Translations under genes and position numbers: made by a program
In this document: one piece after another, positions 34,575 to 45,896 of the stretch
Layout of the letters: each line of letters starts with the position of its first letter
Numbering within the stretch: the first letter of the stretch is position 1
DNA from: Unio delphinus
Lineage: Eukaryota > Mollusca > Bivalvia > Unionida > Unionidae
Length of the DNA: 64,000 bases
Reading direction: 5' to 3'
Assembly: GCA_029339505.1 (NCBI GenBank)
Contig: JAQISU010001235.1
Coordinates: 33,207,315 to 33,271,314, forward strand
Notes under the pieces: generated by a model
Databases searched by the model: none
Told to the model about the DNA's origin: nothing
What the model saw: the letters and a program-made list of their open reading frames with translations, nothing else

Positions 34575-35287
34575 TAGTGATGGGAATTGGTCAGAAATTC
34601 ATAATCGATAATCGGTTCCCCTTAACCAACTGATCATCGATTATAATCGGTTACTAAGAGCAAATTTAATTTTTTTAGGCATTTAGTTCTTTGATCGAGA
34701 GATCAATATGTTTCTAAATGTACAGGAGTAATCTCTTTTAAATCAATGACATGAATACTTTAACCTGAAAATAATATTACACTGTGTGTTATTTTTGTTC
34801 AACAACTTTGTTAAATGAACGCAACTTTGTATGGCTTATCAGTCATATGTAACTGAAATACTGCTACAATCCCCCAAAATTCTTTCATTCAGATGTGATG
34901 TTTCTATAATATAAAGTATAAAAGGATATGTTTTTCTTGTTTGTCATTGTTTATAAATACTACAAAAGATGTTGCAATTTAACTAAAACAAATCAACAAA
35001 ATGTGTTTAAATTTATTAACTCAACAATTTAACAACTTGACCATATAATAATGACTATATGTTCCTAATTATGAATCATAATGTTTCATATTTGTAGTTG
35101 TGAAGGGAATTAATAAATTTCAGGTCGACTTTAGTGGCTGGGAGTTTTACTAACCTTTGTGCTTTGCATACACCTAAAAAGTAGTCTCCCTTTACACACA
35201 ATCGATTATGGAGTTCACAATCGATTATCTTATTGGTTTGATCAACCAACTGATGATCGATTATAATCGATAATCGGAACAACACTA
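34575..35287. mobile_element. 713-bp hAT-type MITE
   Basis: Ends TAGTGATGGGAA and, inverted, TAGTGTTGTTCCG, flanked by CTGAAGAC (34567-34574) and CTGAAGAA (35288-35295), an 8-bp duplication with one change. Near both ends are repeated TAATCGAT/ATCGATTATAATCG motifs, suggestive of transposase-binding sites. No open frame of transposase size. Confidence 0.85.
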
Positions 35288-35769
35288 CTGAAGAAAGTTA
35301 GGAGTACAAATACAAGTCAGAAAAGAAAAGACAACAAGGTCAGTAAAATATGAAAATGAAAGGAAATTTTTTAAACTATCATTATTCTTGCACAGGATGT
35401 CCATGTAGTGAAAAAATCTGCAAACCCCACCCAAAACACAAAACAAAAATGCAAATGGAAAAAGACCGTAGATGAATCAAAATGTACAGATATTATAATG
35501 TACTGTATACTCTGCATGAGCCAAATCTTCTGTTAAATAGCACCCACAGACCATAATGATAAACACATAGAAGCCAAGGAAACATATAGAATGAAACACA
35601 ATAGAATGAAATACAGAATAAAACAATAAGCAATGAAGCACAATTGAATGAAACAAACTGAATGAATAGAAGAACACTGTCAAACATTATTCTACTTTAT
35701 AAATATTAAAGTCCCACAGGTATTAGCAGTCAAAACAATAGGCAGGTATCAGATCATGTACAAACAGCT

Positions 35770-36461
35770 GGCCCTAGTTTGGCACCTATGTGGCACATGT
35801 ATTATGTATATTTAATTTATAGTGTGTGCTTTACCTTTGTCCGTGACTGAGGATAGAGGTTTTGCCTATCTGACTTCGGTCACGTTTTAAGATATTTACT
35901 AAAAATTGGAGTTTACTGCCTAACCTTATTTATGAGCTTTGAATGTCTGGAATAGAACTTGATGACAATTTAGCAGAAACTTTTCCATCAGAAATTTGGG
36001 AATTCCAGAACAATCTGTTGTGTCACAGGTCAAGTGGGCTTGTATATATAGAGGTTTGGTAAACAATTTTCAATCTTTCTTGTTTCATGATCATTTGGAA
36101 TCATTTGTAGTTCAATTATAATTTAAGAGGAATTATATATTTAAATTATTCATTGGAATTACAAAGTGCTCATTGACCTTTTAGTTTAAAACACAAGCTT
36201 GGAAATATTGAAACTCATTCACAAACATTCTGGATTACATCACTGTGGTATAATATGATCTTCAAGTCTACTGGAATTCATTTGGATAATTCTGTACTTT
36301 AGAACTTGTGACAGAACATTTGGGATCATTTGGGATTTAATTCACAATACTGTCTTTTGAATATTCACTTTGTGACTAAGAGAAAAAAAATTATTTGTTG
36401 ATTTTACTAAAATTGTTGCTTTCGCTTATTTTCTTTCTGTTATATTGCCCATGTCCATAGA
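35770..36461 (+). repeat. LTR-like repeat, copy 1 (uncertain)
   Basis: Its last ~450 bp resemble 40600-41103: both have CTTGTATATA-AG-AGG, TTCACAATACTG, TTGGCTTTGCTTTT-like and AAGAGTTGTAAC segments in order. A TATA-like block and a GTTGTAAC end are LTR-like, but no internal retrotransposon genes lie between the two copies. Bases 35296-35769 hold nothing recognised. Confidence 0.35.
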
Positions 36462-36469
36462 GTTGTAAC

Positions 36470-36644
36470 CAATGTTCCCTCTAAGCAAATGGTAGGTGTG
36501 TGCACAGTGCTTGCTGCACTGCGCAAGCATTACGGAGAAGAGCAAAATTTAACGTTGGATTGAGCGAAAATTGACAATTCAGATGCGTGGAGATGCCTGA
36601 GCAGCTGCACGCGCGTGCATGTGCGCAGCTTAGAGGGAATGTTG
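36470..36644. mobile_element. 175-bp hAT-type MITE
   Basis: Ends CAATGTTCCCTCTAAGC and its inverse GCTTAGAGGGAATGTTG, flanked by identical 8-bp copies of GTTGTAAC (36462-36469 and 36645-36652). It inserted at the end of the LTR-like repeat. Confidence 0.93.
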
Positions 36645-36994
36645 GTTGTAACACATTTTTAATATTATTTGATTGACACTACATTTTGCTATAAACATTT
36701 GTATTTATTCAAAAGACTGAAAATAAAAAAATGTAAAAAGAAACACAAGGTAAATTACTGCAGAAAAAAAGACTAAAAATTATATCCCTATCCGTGTATA
36801 AATTTGTACAGTCTGGTTTCAACATTATTTATTTCAAACAGCATCATTAAAAGTACATGTACATTAAATACCACATCAGGACTGAACAAAGATTGAACAA
36901 GAATATAAAACATTGTTCAAACAATCTTAATTCAAGAAAACATCTTTATATGAAATGAAAAACAATGTAATATCAGGGGATTCATCAGAAAAGT

Positions 36995-37000
36995 TTTATT
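36995..37000 (-). terminator. Candidate polyadenylation signal of the RHIM/death-domain gene
   Basis: TTTATT on plus reads AATAAA on the minus strand. It is the nearest canonical signal I found downstream of the stop at 38360, giving a 3' untranslated region of about 1.35 kb. Bases 37001-38359 hold no other gene. A variant signal nearer the stop is possible. Confidence 0.3.
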
Positions 37001-38359
37001 AAAATTTGTATCCATTATTACTATTACATTTTATCAATTTATAATTTGTCTACTGTGATAAAGAAATTTGATCATAAAAATCTATAAATATACACATGAT
37101 TCAAATAATATGCAACTATTGTAGAGTCATATAACAAAAAAAAAAGAGAGAATGGATAGGAGTGGATTTAATGTATGTAATAGTCTGAAAAACATAACTG
37201 ACCATAACTAATAATTCTATGAAGGTTCACACTAACAAATATATGCATAATTTCATAAGAGCTCATGCAATTGTTGATTTGCTGACTTGGTAATGTGTAA
37301 TGTAGGTACACGCTGTACTTTTTCAACATTCTAGTACAATGAGTTCAGCTATTTTGATATCTCTGCATGTACATAATTATTCATAGAAGCAGGATTTAAG
37401 AATCAATAGTTATTTCAACCACTACATTTGGTTCACAATACTAGACAAACTAACTGATCGCCTGTATTAGAACACAAAAAAAGGAGCACTGTTTATCCTA
37501 GTTTCATTTTGAATAAATGGGTTACCTATTGCTTCTGTCATCAAAGTGTTTGACAGTTGAATATTAGAATATTATCACTCCACAGTGACCATCAGATGCA
37601 ACTGAATGAGCTATTCTCTGTGAGAAGCCAGGACATTTCTATCAGGATGAACAGAGAGGTCATCAAGATTTTCTTTCTTATTACTCTCCATGCCAATCAC
37701 AATGCATGGAGAAATGAAAAATCATGCGAGTTTTACTGTAAATCAATGGACCAATGAAAAAGCCCGTTACACATGTTGGTTGTTAAAATAGGATAAATTC
37801 TGTGATGTTCCTTGACTCTGAGTAATACCGTAAACAGTCATTAATTTGAGAAACATGCAACATCTGCCTTTGTCTGTAGTGTTTGTTCATATACAAACAG
37901 AACAAGAAATCTGATTGGATCATCTTCTTTCAGCTGCATCCAATCATATGGCAGAGTGGTAGATATTGCTTAGGCTAGCTACATATACCCAGGGTTGATG
38001 CAGAAAGAAGCCAATCAATGACCCTTGGTTAGCAAAGATGAATCACATTATAAATATGATACAGCATTATCATACCCACTTCTAAGTCCAACTGCAAACT
38101 GCATAGAACAGATGTGCTGCTGCATAATGCACTGGCAGATTTGTGTCTATGCCTTTCTTTAGGAGTACTCAGTAAAACAAATAAAACAGACCCCAATCTA
38201 TTAGTGCCTTATGCAACATTAGATCAGGTCTATGTTGCTTTCATTTGGACTCAACTTGTATGCATGTGTATATGGTATTTAAATGAAAAAAAATTTCAGC
38301 TGTATCTCTTATTTCAATGATATTTGATAAATTCATTATGTAGACACAAATCTCTTAAA

Positions 38360-41300
38360 TCACTGTAAGCTGAGAGCAACATCATACAGTTCTATGTCAT
38401 ACAAAGCCTGAGCAAGATCACATAATCGAACATCACGTCCTGTTTTCCTGATCCATTTCTGCAATGACTGCCATGCTTGCTCATAAGCACTGTCTGCCAC
38501 AAAGTCAATTTCTATATTTTCGATTTCAGGATTTCTGAGTCCAAGTCTGGCAGCTAATTTCTTCCAGTTTTTACCAAGCTGAGTGCAAACATAATCTAAT
38601 TGTTCCTTTGATGGAGGTTCCACAGATGCTGAAATATTGTAGAATGGGCACTACATTATTGAACTTCAGTCCAAAATCAATGCATTTTGTATCAATACTA
38701 TTACATAAAAAAACAATAAAGTATATTTTTATTTTATTTACTTTTGTAAAATACAAGGTGTTTCTCTAAAGATTAATGCTTTGCTAACCGTAATTTTCCC
38801 TGTAAATTCCAACTAGGCAATCATTCATGTTAATATTAGGTAGGTATTTTAGGTTACAATATGACATATTGTGAGTGAAAATGTAACTAATTTATAAAAG
38901 GTATGTTACAGTCACCCAGTTTGGTGATGTGCAATTTGTACGCATGCATCCACCTGTTAAATGTGAGAACTATCAAAATGTTATAATAGTAGTGGTACAG
39001 GCCACAGTAATGATTTTTGGTCTGATAAAGATCAAAATGTTATAATAGTAGTGGTACACAGTAATGATTTTTGGTCTGATAAAGATCAAAATGTTATAAT
39101 AGTAGTGATACACAGTAATGATTTTTGGTCTGATAAAGATCAAAATGTTATAATAGTAGTGGTACACATTAATGATTTTTGGTCTGATAAAGTTCAAAAT
39201 GTTATAATAGTAGTGGTACACAGTAATGATTTTTGGTCTGATAAAGATCAAAATGTTATAATAGTAGTGGTACACAGTAATGATTTTTGGTCTGATAAAG
39301 ATCAAAATGTTATAATAGTAGTGGTACACATTAATGATTTTTGGTCTGATAAAAGATCAAAATGTTATAATAGTAGTGGTACACAGTAATGATTTTTGGT
39401 CTGATAAAGGCTAGGTTAAGATTCAAAACTCAGTCTAACCCATCTCATACTGATTACCAGTAATTGTTATGTTTAACAATTATAGTAAAGTGGTTATCTT
39501 CAACTATATCACACCATTGGTCCTGCACCAACCAATCAAAGACAGCTTATTCAACCAACAGAATAAGGAGCTGGATATATAAGCAAGTGATCTGGACATT
39601 TTATTCATCCCAATATTGGTTGTATATGAAGAAACATCATGAAAGAAGCTAAGCCAGGGGTGGTTAGGTACAAAATACTATTACTACAAGGCTGTCTGAA
39701 CAGGGCTATCTGTAGTGGACAAGGAATATTATCATTTCATGACAGTGGTCACTGGTATCTTTTTGGACTTGTGAATGCACCAATATCACCTTATCGCCTT
39801 GATCTACTGTGGTTAGTTTAACATGTTTCTCTTAAAATGTTGCACCTGCATGGATATGAAAAGAGATAACACAAGCTCTAGTGATATACCCTTCTGGCTT
39901 TTGTTTGTGGATATTTGTGAAATGCAGCTAACAGGAATCAAACTAAATCCTCCTCCAGATTTGTCTAAAAAACATCATAAAGAAATAAGAAATTCACAAA
40001 TTCTGTAATATGATAATGTGGAAAGACATTTCAGTCCAATTTTAAATTATTAAAAAAACCACACAGTTGATTGTAGTAACCATTCAGTTTTCTGAGTAGA
40101 ACACACACAACTCCATGTAGCAGACCTTCCAGCCTCTGACCCATCTGTAAATATTATCATTATTAGGCATATCTATATCTATATATATATTCTTTATCTA
40201 TATCTATATACACTAACTCTTGTTACATGACTGCATCTACCTTATATGTAATTTTTGTTCATGTCTATACATTTTAATGATCGTCTATGAATCAAGATAT
40301 TTTATTGCTAATTTTTGTACATGGGTATAAAATTCTATTTTAAGATGGTAAGAGTATAAATTGCATTGGATCATTAAATAGGTGTTTATGTAGTTGTTTA
40401 CAATCATTAATAATAATGTTAATAATAAAACCTATTTACTAGTTTGGGGCTGTTTTCTATTGGATAGGTCAATCATGTGGGTTCTTAGAAGTCAAGATAT
40501 TTCCCATTGGATTGGTTAGGTCAGGTGGGTTCTTTTTCAGTGTGGGATATTTTTAAATGTCATGTAGCAAGTAGGAGCCAAATTATGTTTTCACTACTTT
40601 TGCTTGTATATAAGGAGGTAGGAATGGACATGGTTTTATTCTTATTTCCTACATTCTTGTTGAACATCAGTAGGCAGATATTTTAATGTTGTATTCAGAT
40701 ATTTTAATGTTGTATTCAGATATTTTAATGTTGTATTCAGATATTATTTGAGAGGACAGATTTGTTTAGATTATTCTCCAAAACAACAAAGTTCTAATTT
40801 GACTAAAATTTTACTATAGGACTATTGTGAATTGTTCAAAGGAACAACGCCATTTCTAAACATCAGGATTGCTGGTAGACCAAAACAGCTGATGATCTGT
40901 ATTTCATTCTGAACATTCAATTCAATTAAATTCTTACTTGAATAGAAGTTTTGATGAATAATTTGGATTCAATTCACAATACTGCAAGTTCCTCTAAAAT
41001 TTTCATTTAATTGCTTAGATAATTAAACAATTTGTTAAGTTTTACAAAACTTGTTGGCTTTGCTTTTGTCTGTTAATTTCTTCATGATTAAAGAGTTGTA
41101 ACAATCACAGTGAACCAAATTTTGCATAATGCCTTATGACTCATAACCAAGTTTCACAAGTTACAAACTAGTAGGATCATTAATTCAAAATTCAATGCTT
41201 CAGGATAATGTTATCAAACAATAAGCCAAATCCTAAAGTTCCTTTAAAGCTGCAAGGATGCAATGGGTTTTGTGCTGGACTCACTTTCAACACAATTCCT

Positions 41301-43038
41301 TTCTAATTGCGAAATTGCTAGCTCCTATATTAAAAGTGGCTATCTTTACATGTTAACAAGTCTGGTTCAAATCATATAAATACAGTGTTAGCTAACTCAA
41401 ATGCACAGTTTAATGACCAGTCTAATGTTTAACATATACAATTAACCTCACTAATGTGGAAACTGCAGGCAAGAAACATATACAGAAAAATAACAGATGT
41501 CAGTAGAGTTATTGGCAGATGAACAGCGATAAATATAAGAATATTAACTACAGCAGAACCTGTTTTGAAAGACCACCCCTTCTGTCAAAAATAATGGTCT
41601 CTCAAGACAGGTGGTCTTTCATAACAGGTCATAACACCATATAATCAATAAATCTGTGCATTGAGATTCTGGTCTCCCAAAACAGGTGGTCTCTCAAGAC
41701 AGGTTTTACTGTATTACCATAAAAAAATGAATGTTATGGTCCTTTATCAGTGAAACATAATGCTATGTCAATAAGCTGAGAAATGGTTTAGAAAACTGAA
41801 CAGCTAACTTAAACAGCTGGTCTCGGGTAAAAGCAGATGAATGTTAATAATCATATGAGACATGGATCTAATATTATTAAAATATTTGTCATAGTTCTGT
41901 CAGACATAGAAATGTTCTTTTTTTTAAAATTATAATAAAAAATTAAAGAAAATTAAAATAACCCAATGCTTGTTTTATGATACTCTTTAGTTGCCTTCAC
42001 TTAATACTTGACATATTGTATCAATAATTATTTGGGCAAAATAAAGTTTAAGTATTGGTAGACATCCTATTTTAATTCTGAAATTATCAACCAATCATAT
42101 CTTAATGGAATCCTTGTTGCCTTATTTAACAACAACATTGAAAGTAAAGTGACAAAACTTACTTGTAAGACTTGATTCAGGTGGAGCGGTCCTATTTCTT
42201 GGAACAGAATGCGCATTGCCAATAACAATGTGGGCGCCATTTCCTATCTGAATACCCCTAATGTGGTCAATATTGATGGTCTCTCCAGTCCCAATATCTG
42301 AAAGTATAGAAATGATATCCTAGCAACAGGATGCTGAAATCCAGTCCATATTCACAGGAATATATGTCATGTAAAGGGATGGAAAATGGAGTTCAATGTA
42401 AACTAGTGCAAAACATTCATGCAGAGAGTTGTCTGTATAAGGGAAATGAGTACATTTTTCCATTATAAACTTACATTTTATACTGTTTTTCTTCTCTTTT
42501 ATTATTTCATTCATTTTCAATGGTAACAATTAACCCTATATCACCAATTTTAGGACAAAATCTTGTGACATTCAGGTAAATCATCAAAGAATTGAAACAT
42601 CTACCTTGCAATTACCTATTACCCATTACAATACAAGACATAGCTAAATGAATGATGAAGAGTAGGAGTGTGCATGTGACAAGTAAGCTATGATCAATTC
42701 AAATACATACACCTGAGGCATTTAAAGCCATGAACCTCCTGTTAGAGTTGTTTCCCTTTTGGTGATGATGCCCTATAACCTTTCAAAAGATGTGATTATA
42801 TATCACATACAAAACAGATAAGTTCACATGGAAATTCACAGTATAAGAAATAATGCATTATACTTGTTGTGTATTCTACTCTTTCTCCATTTGCATCGGT
42901 GATGATAGTTGTTGATGTTCGTGTATCAGGATGTCTGTGACTCCTGTATGCTGCTGCATGGGTAAAAAAATCATCGTCATCATCACTGCTACTGCCGCTG
43001 AATCTTTGTGCATCAGTCTGTACATCTTGCCATGCCAT
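38360..43038 (-). CDS. RHIM + death domain adaptor (IMD/RIPK1-tail-like), three coding exons
   Basis: Coding exons on the minus strand are 43038-42864, 42297-42163 and 38628-38360. They join in phase to 192 codons, each junction bounded by AG and GT (acceptors TTTCAG and ATTTCAG; donors GTATAA and GTAAGT). Residues 1-58 are polar with an acidic SSSDDDDDFF run. Residues 66-86 contain IQIG at 74-77 within GIQIGNGAHIVIG, the core tetrad of a RHIM, which builds amyloid-like signalling fibres. Residues about 110-190 form a death domain with LGKNWKKLAARLGL, IEIDF, AWQSLQKWIRKTGRD and LAQALYDIELYDVA. The RHIM-then-death-domain order matches the tail of RIPK1 and insect IMD; no kinase is present. Acting in the cytoplasm in innate immune or cell-death signalling is inference from that architecture. 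The start ATG has A at -3 and G at +4 and follows an in-frame TGA. The frame is intact. Confidence 0.85.
38971..39410. repeat. 54-bp minisatellite, about 8 copies, in intron 2
   Basis: Unit GTAATGATTTTTGGTCTGAT...ATAATAGTAGTGGTACACA. The length is a multiple of three and the unit lacks stops in one frame on each strand, so both strands look open; this is a by-product of repetition, not coding evidence. Confidence 0.92.
39411..40429. other. Intron sequence, no gene seen
   Basis: Short open frames at 39464-40008 have no domain and lie within the intron between death-domain and RHIM exons. Confidence 0.5.
40430..41103 (+). repeat. LTR-like repeat, copy 2, with a 21-bp tandem repeat
   Basis: Diverged match to 35770-36461 in the same direction. 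Contains two ATTGG (inverse CCAAT) boxes near 40460-40520, CTTGTATATAAGGAGG, and three 21-bp units (CAGATATTTTAATGTTGTATT) at 40675-40743. Ends GAGTTGTAACA. Confidence 0.35.
41551..41711. mobile_element. Tc1/mariner-like MITE
   Basis: CAGCAGAACCTGTTTTGAAA at the left is the imperfect inverse of TCAAGACAGGTTTTACTG at the right, with TA on both outer sides. Internal copies of 'aagacaggtggtct' make the middle repetitive. TA duplication and TIR layout fit Tc1/mariner. Confidence 0.7.
41712..42162. other. Intron sequence, no gene seen
   Basis: Second intron close to the RHIM exon; nothing recognised. Confidence 0.5.
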
Positions 43039-43089
43039 TTTATTTCAGCTGCATTGGTTGACATCAGATCAGATTTGCAATCTTCAGCT
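42864..43089 (-). other. First coding exon with 5' untranslated part
   Basis: An acceptor-like TTTTCTTCAG lies just upstream (minus strand) of 43089, suggesting that a further non-coding exon is spliced on. Between 43089 and the start codon at 43038 is an out-of-frame ATG (43063) whose frame overlaps the main start, a possible translation brake. Confidence 0.5.
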
Positions 43090-43454
43090 CTGAAGAAAAT
43101 CAGAATCATTTATGTACCTTATTTATCAGAACCCTGACTTAACCAAATATTTTTGATGTATCGATATATATTATATAGACTGCTTGTACTATGTGACCCA
43201 TACAATTTTGATGATTGAGTAAACCAAGCATGAATAATAAACATATAATTCCTGTAATAGTGCAAGTGTCATCAACCCTTATCACAATATATTTATTGCA
43301 GCTACTTTGGAAACAGAATCTAAAAGTACTGTCTGTGATTAATATATATTATATTTTGTTTTGATATTACAGAATATGAAATTGTTAATACAAACAATAC
43401 TCCCCATTGCATGTTAATAAAAAATGCATATGACACTGATTTTATGCATCTAGG

Positions 43455-43645
43455 TTAGTGTTAGGACTGGTCGGCCTGGTGTCAGGATAATGTGACTGGG
43501 TGGGACATCATGCTACATGTCTGCGGCATGATGCCCCAGTGGTAGACATCACTATAAACTGCCTCACTGCAGACATCGTAGCGATATGACTGAAAAATTG
43601 TTAAAGCTACGTTAAAAATCCTAATCAAACAAACAAACAAACAAA
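43455..43645 (+). mobile_element. SINE, head-truncated, with (CAAA)n tail
   Basis: Plus-strand body AGGACTGGTCGGCCTGGTG...GTAGCGATATGACTG, ending in repeated CAAA units at 43628-43646. Same family as 32292-32608. Confidence 0.85.
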
Positions 43646-44132
43646 ACCATAACCAAACAAGTTCCAAGGTTGTCATGTGATAATTTCCTAAAGTTTTCAT
43701 TACTTTCTGCGTTTGTTTATGGACAAGAAACATTTCAGTAATGCAAATCACACCAATTATTCAGTGATTTTTAAAAGTTAGTGATACATATTTAAAACTA
43801 TTCTAAAAAATGAATGGCCTCTAGATGCCAATTGTTAGGTTCTCATCAAAATCCTTAATTGAAGAAAAAATGCAAATATGCCTGTGGATTTTAGATCAGT
43901 CCTTGAAGCAAAGGACATTCCCATCAGGTTTCAATAAATACACAAAGCAAGGGACAGTCAAGTCAATTCTTCAGTCCATGAAGCAAGGGATATTCCTGTT
44001 GTGTTTCAATAAGTCCATGAAGGAAGGGATATTTTCATCATGTTTCAAAATAATAGTGTCTTTTCAAGGCATCATTCGGGTATAAGCATGAGATGACTTA
44101 CTGCAGTGTACCAAACTTGTCAATATTGATGT

Positions 44133-44476
44133 TTTGTTTGCATGTCTGTTTGTTTGATTGATTATGATTTGTAACATAGCTTTAAAAAAAATTCAGTCAT
44201 ATCACTACAATGTCTGCAGTGAGGCAGTTTATACTTTATAGCGATGAATAGCACTGAGGTATCATGCAGCAGACGTGTAGTATGATGTCCCACCCAGTCA
44301 CATTATCCTGACACCAGGCCGACCAGTCCTAACACTAATCTCTTAATGCTGAACACCAAGCGAGGCAGCTGTTAGTACCATTTTTGTAAATCTTTGGTAT
44401 GACTTGGCCGGTGATTGAACCCACAACATTCTGCTCCTGCGGCGGACACTCTAACCACTAGGCCACTAGAGAGGTC
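44133..44476 (-). mobile_element. tRNA-derived SINE, full-length, older copy
   Basis: Minus-strand head with GGCCTAGTGGTTAGAG and a mutated B box (GGTTCAATCACC), then the same body as at 32.3 kb. Short flanking direct repeats TTGATGT at 44126-44132 and 44477-44483. Confidence 0.85.
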
Positions 44477-44483
44477 TTGATGT

Positions 44484-45120
44484 ATTATAAATCTGAATAC
44501 AACTAGTCTTATATAACACACATAAGTACCCACAAATAACATCAAACAAATAAATAAAAATAATTTTAGAAAAAAGGTATGTCATACTCAAGTCACTGAC
44601 TTGAAAACCATAGACAAATTTAATGATGAACAGACTGATCCCAGAAAAATGACATTATTCCATATGATGAATAAGTGCATCAATGTTATGATTTACCATA
44701 AATAAATCAGAATAAAAAGATTCTTACATTTTCTCGAAGTATCACACAATTATAAGGTACAGTGTTTACACTATGCAAGCCATAATACACCCAAATCCAC
44801 CTTTGAGGTACATAATCTTACAAAGCATAAGTTCTTTTTGTACTATGGGAAAAAGATCTGAAAAGTTTCAGTAGATACATGTAGTAAAGATTTTCTGTGC
44901 ATAGCATTACATAAACTTTAGTACCCATTATTTTAACATGCATATAAAAACATGCTAAACATCTTTTCTTATTTTTTTAAGTCAATAATAATGACATAAA
45001 ATTAGTACTACTGAATATAAAACTTTGCTTTTTTCTTCTCTGCTATTGTACTGATGGCTTCTAGGGAATAAAACAGAAGCAGGTTTTGAAATAGAACAAA
45101 AATCAAATCAGTCACTTAAC
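44484..45120. other. Intergenic or intron, no gene seen
   Basis: No feature recognised; may be intron if the small exon at 45121 belongs to the RHIM gene. Confidence 0.4.
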
Positions 45121-45171
45121 CTTGTGTGGTGATTGAGGCACTGTGCTGCTGAACACCTGACCAGTTCCCTC
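45121..45171 (-). other. Candidate 51-bp exon upstream of the RHIM/death-domain gene
   Basis: On the minus strand, GAGGGAACTGGTCAGG...CACCACACAAG is preceded by CATTAG and followed by GTTAAG, plausible splice sites. It has no ATG, and an in-frame stop precedes the main start, so it would be a 5' untranslated exon. Evidence is only its splice-like borders and slightly higher GC. Confidence 0.25.
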
Positions 45172-45826
45172 CTAATGACAAATAGACAACATTAATATTA
45201 AAAAGGTACATAAATTCAGCTGGAAAACAAACAATGAATCCAAGCTGAACAATTATTTGTGTCTTTGCAAAACCAAGGTACTGCATAAAATGGTTTATAG
45301 ATTCAAACAAATAACTCATGTATATATAACTGTATAATATGTATAAACTGTACATAAGGTATAGACTAGTATGTGTGTACAGCACAAACAATTCAATGTA
45401 CCCTTCCCAAAATTGAGTAAATAGCCCTTAAAAAGCATTTTAATATAAATCTCTTTACTTTTATATGACAGAATAATTTTGTGCATTGGATTAATCTATA
45501 TAAAATTAATCCATCAACAACAGTTTCTTAGAAACTTTTTTGGTATATTTGCGAAGCGCACCATACCCAACTCGTATATGCTGTGTAAACGGCACAAATT
45601 TATGTGTATTTGTGTACGCTCAAATATACCTTTAATAACTAAAACAGGCTACATAAGCCTGACGCTTGTTACGGTCTCTCTAAACACCCCAATATTGCAT
45701 ATATTAGCACCAAATCTCGTAATAACGTACCAAGAAGCGAAAAAAAAAGAAATGAAAACACACACACGGACATTGTTACTATCAATGATTTATAATATTG
45801 GTAGATGGCCCTATTTTTGATAATCT

Positions 45827-45830
<4 letters not shown>

Positions 45831-45894
<64 letters not shown>
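45831..45894. repeat. (TA)n microsatellite
   Basis: Pure TA run. Confidence 0.95.

Positions 45895-45896
<2 letters not shown>

Noticed and set aside
35770..41103. A complete LTR retrotransposon
   Set aside because: No gag, protease, reverse transcriptase or integrase lies between the LTR-like repeats; a host exon does, on the opposite strand.
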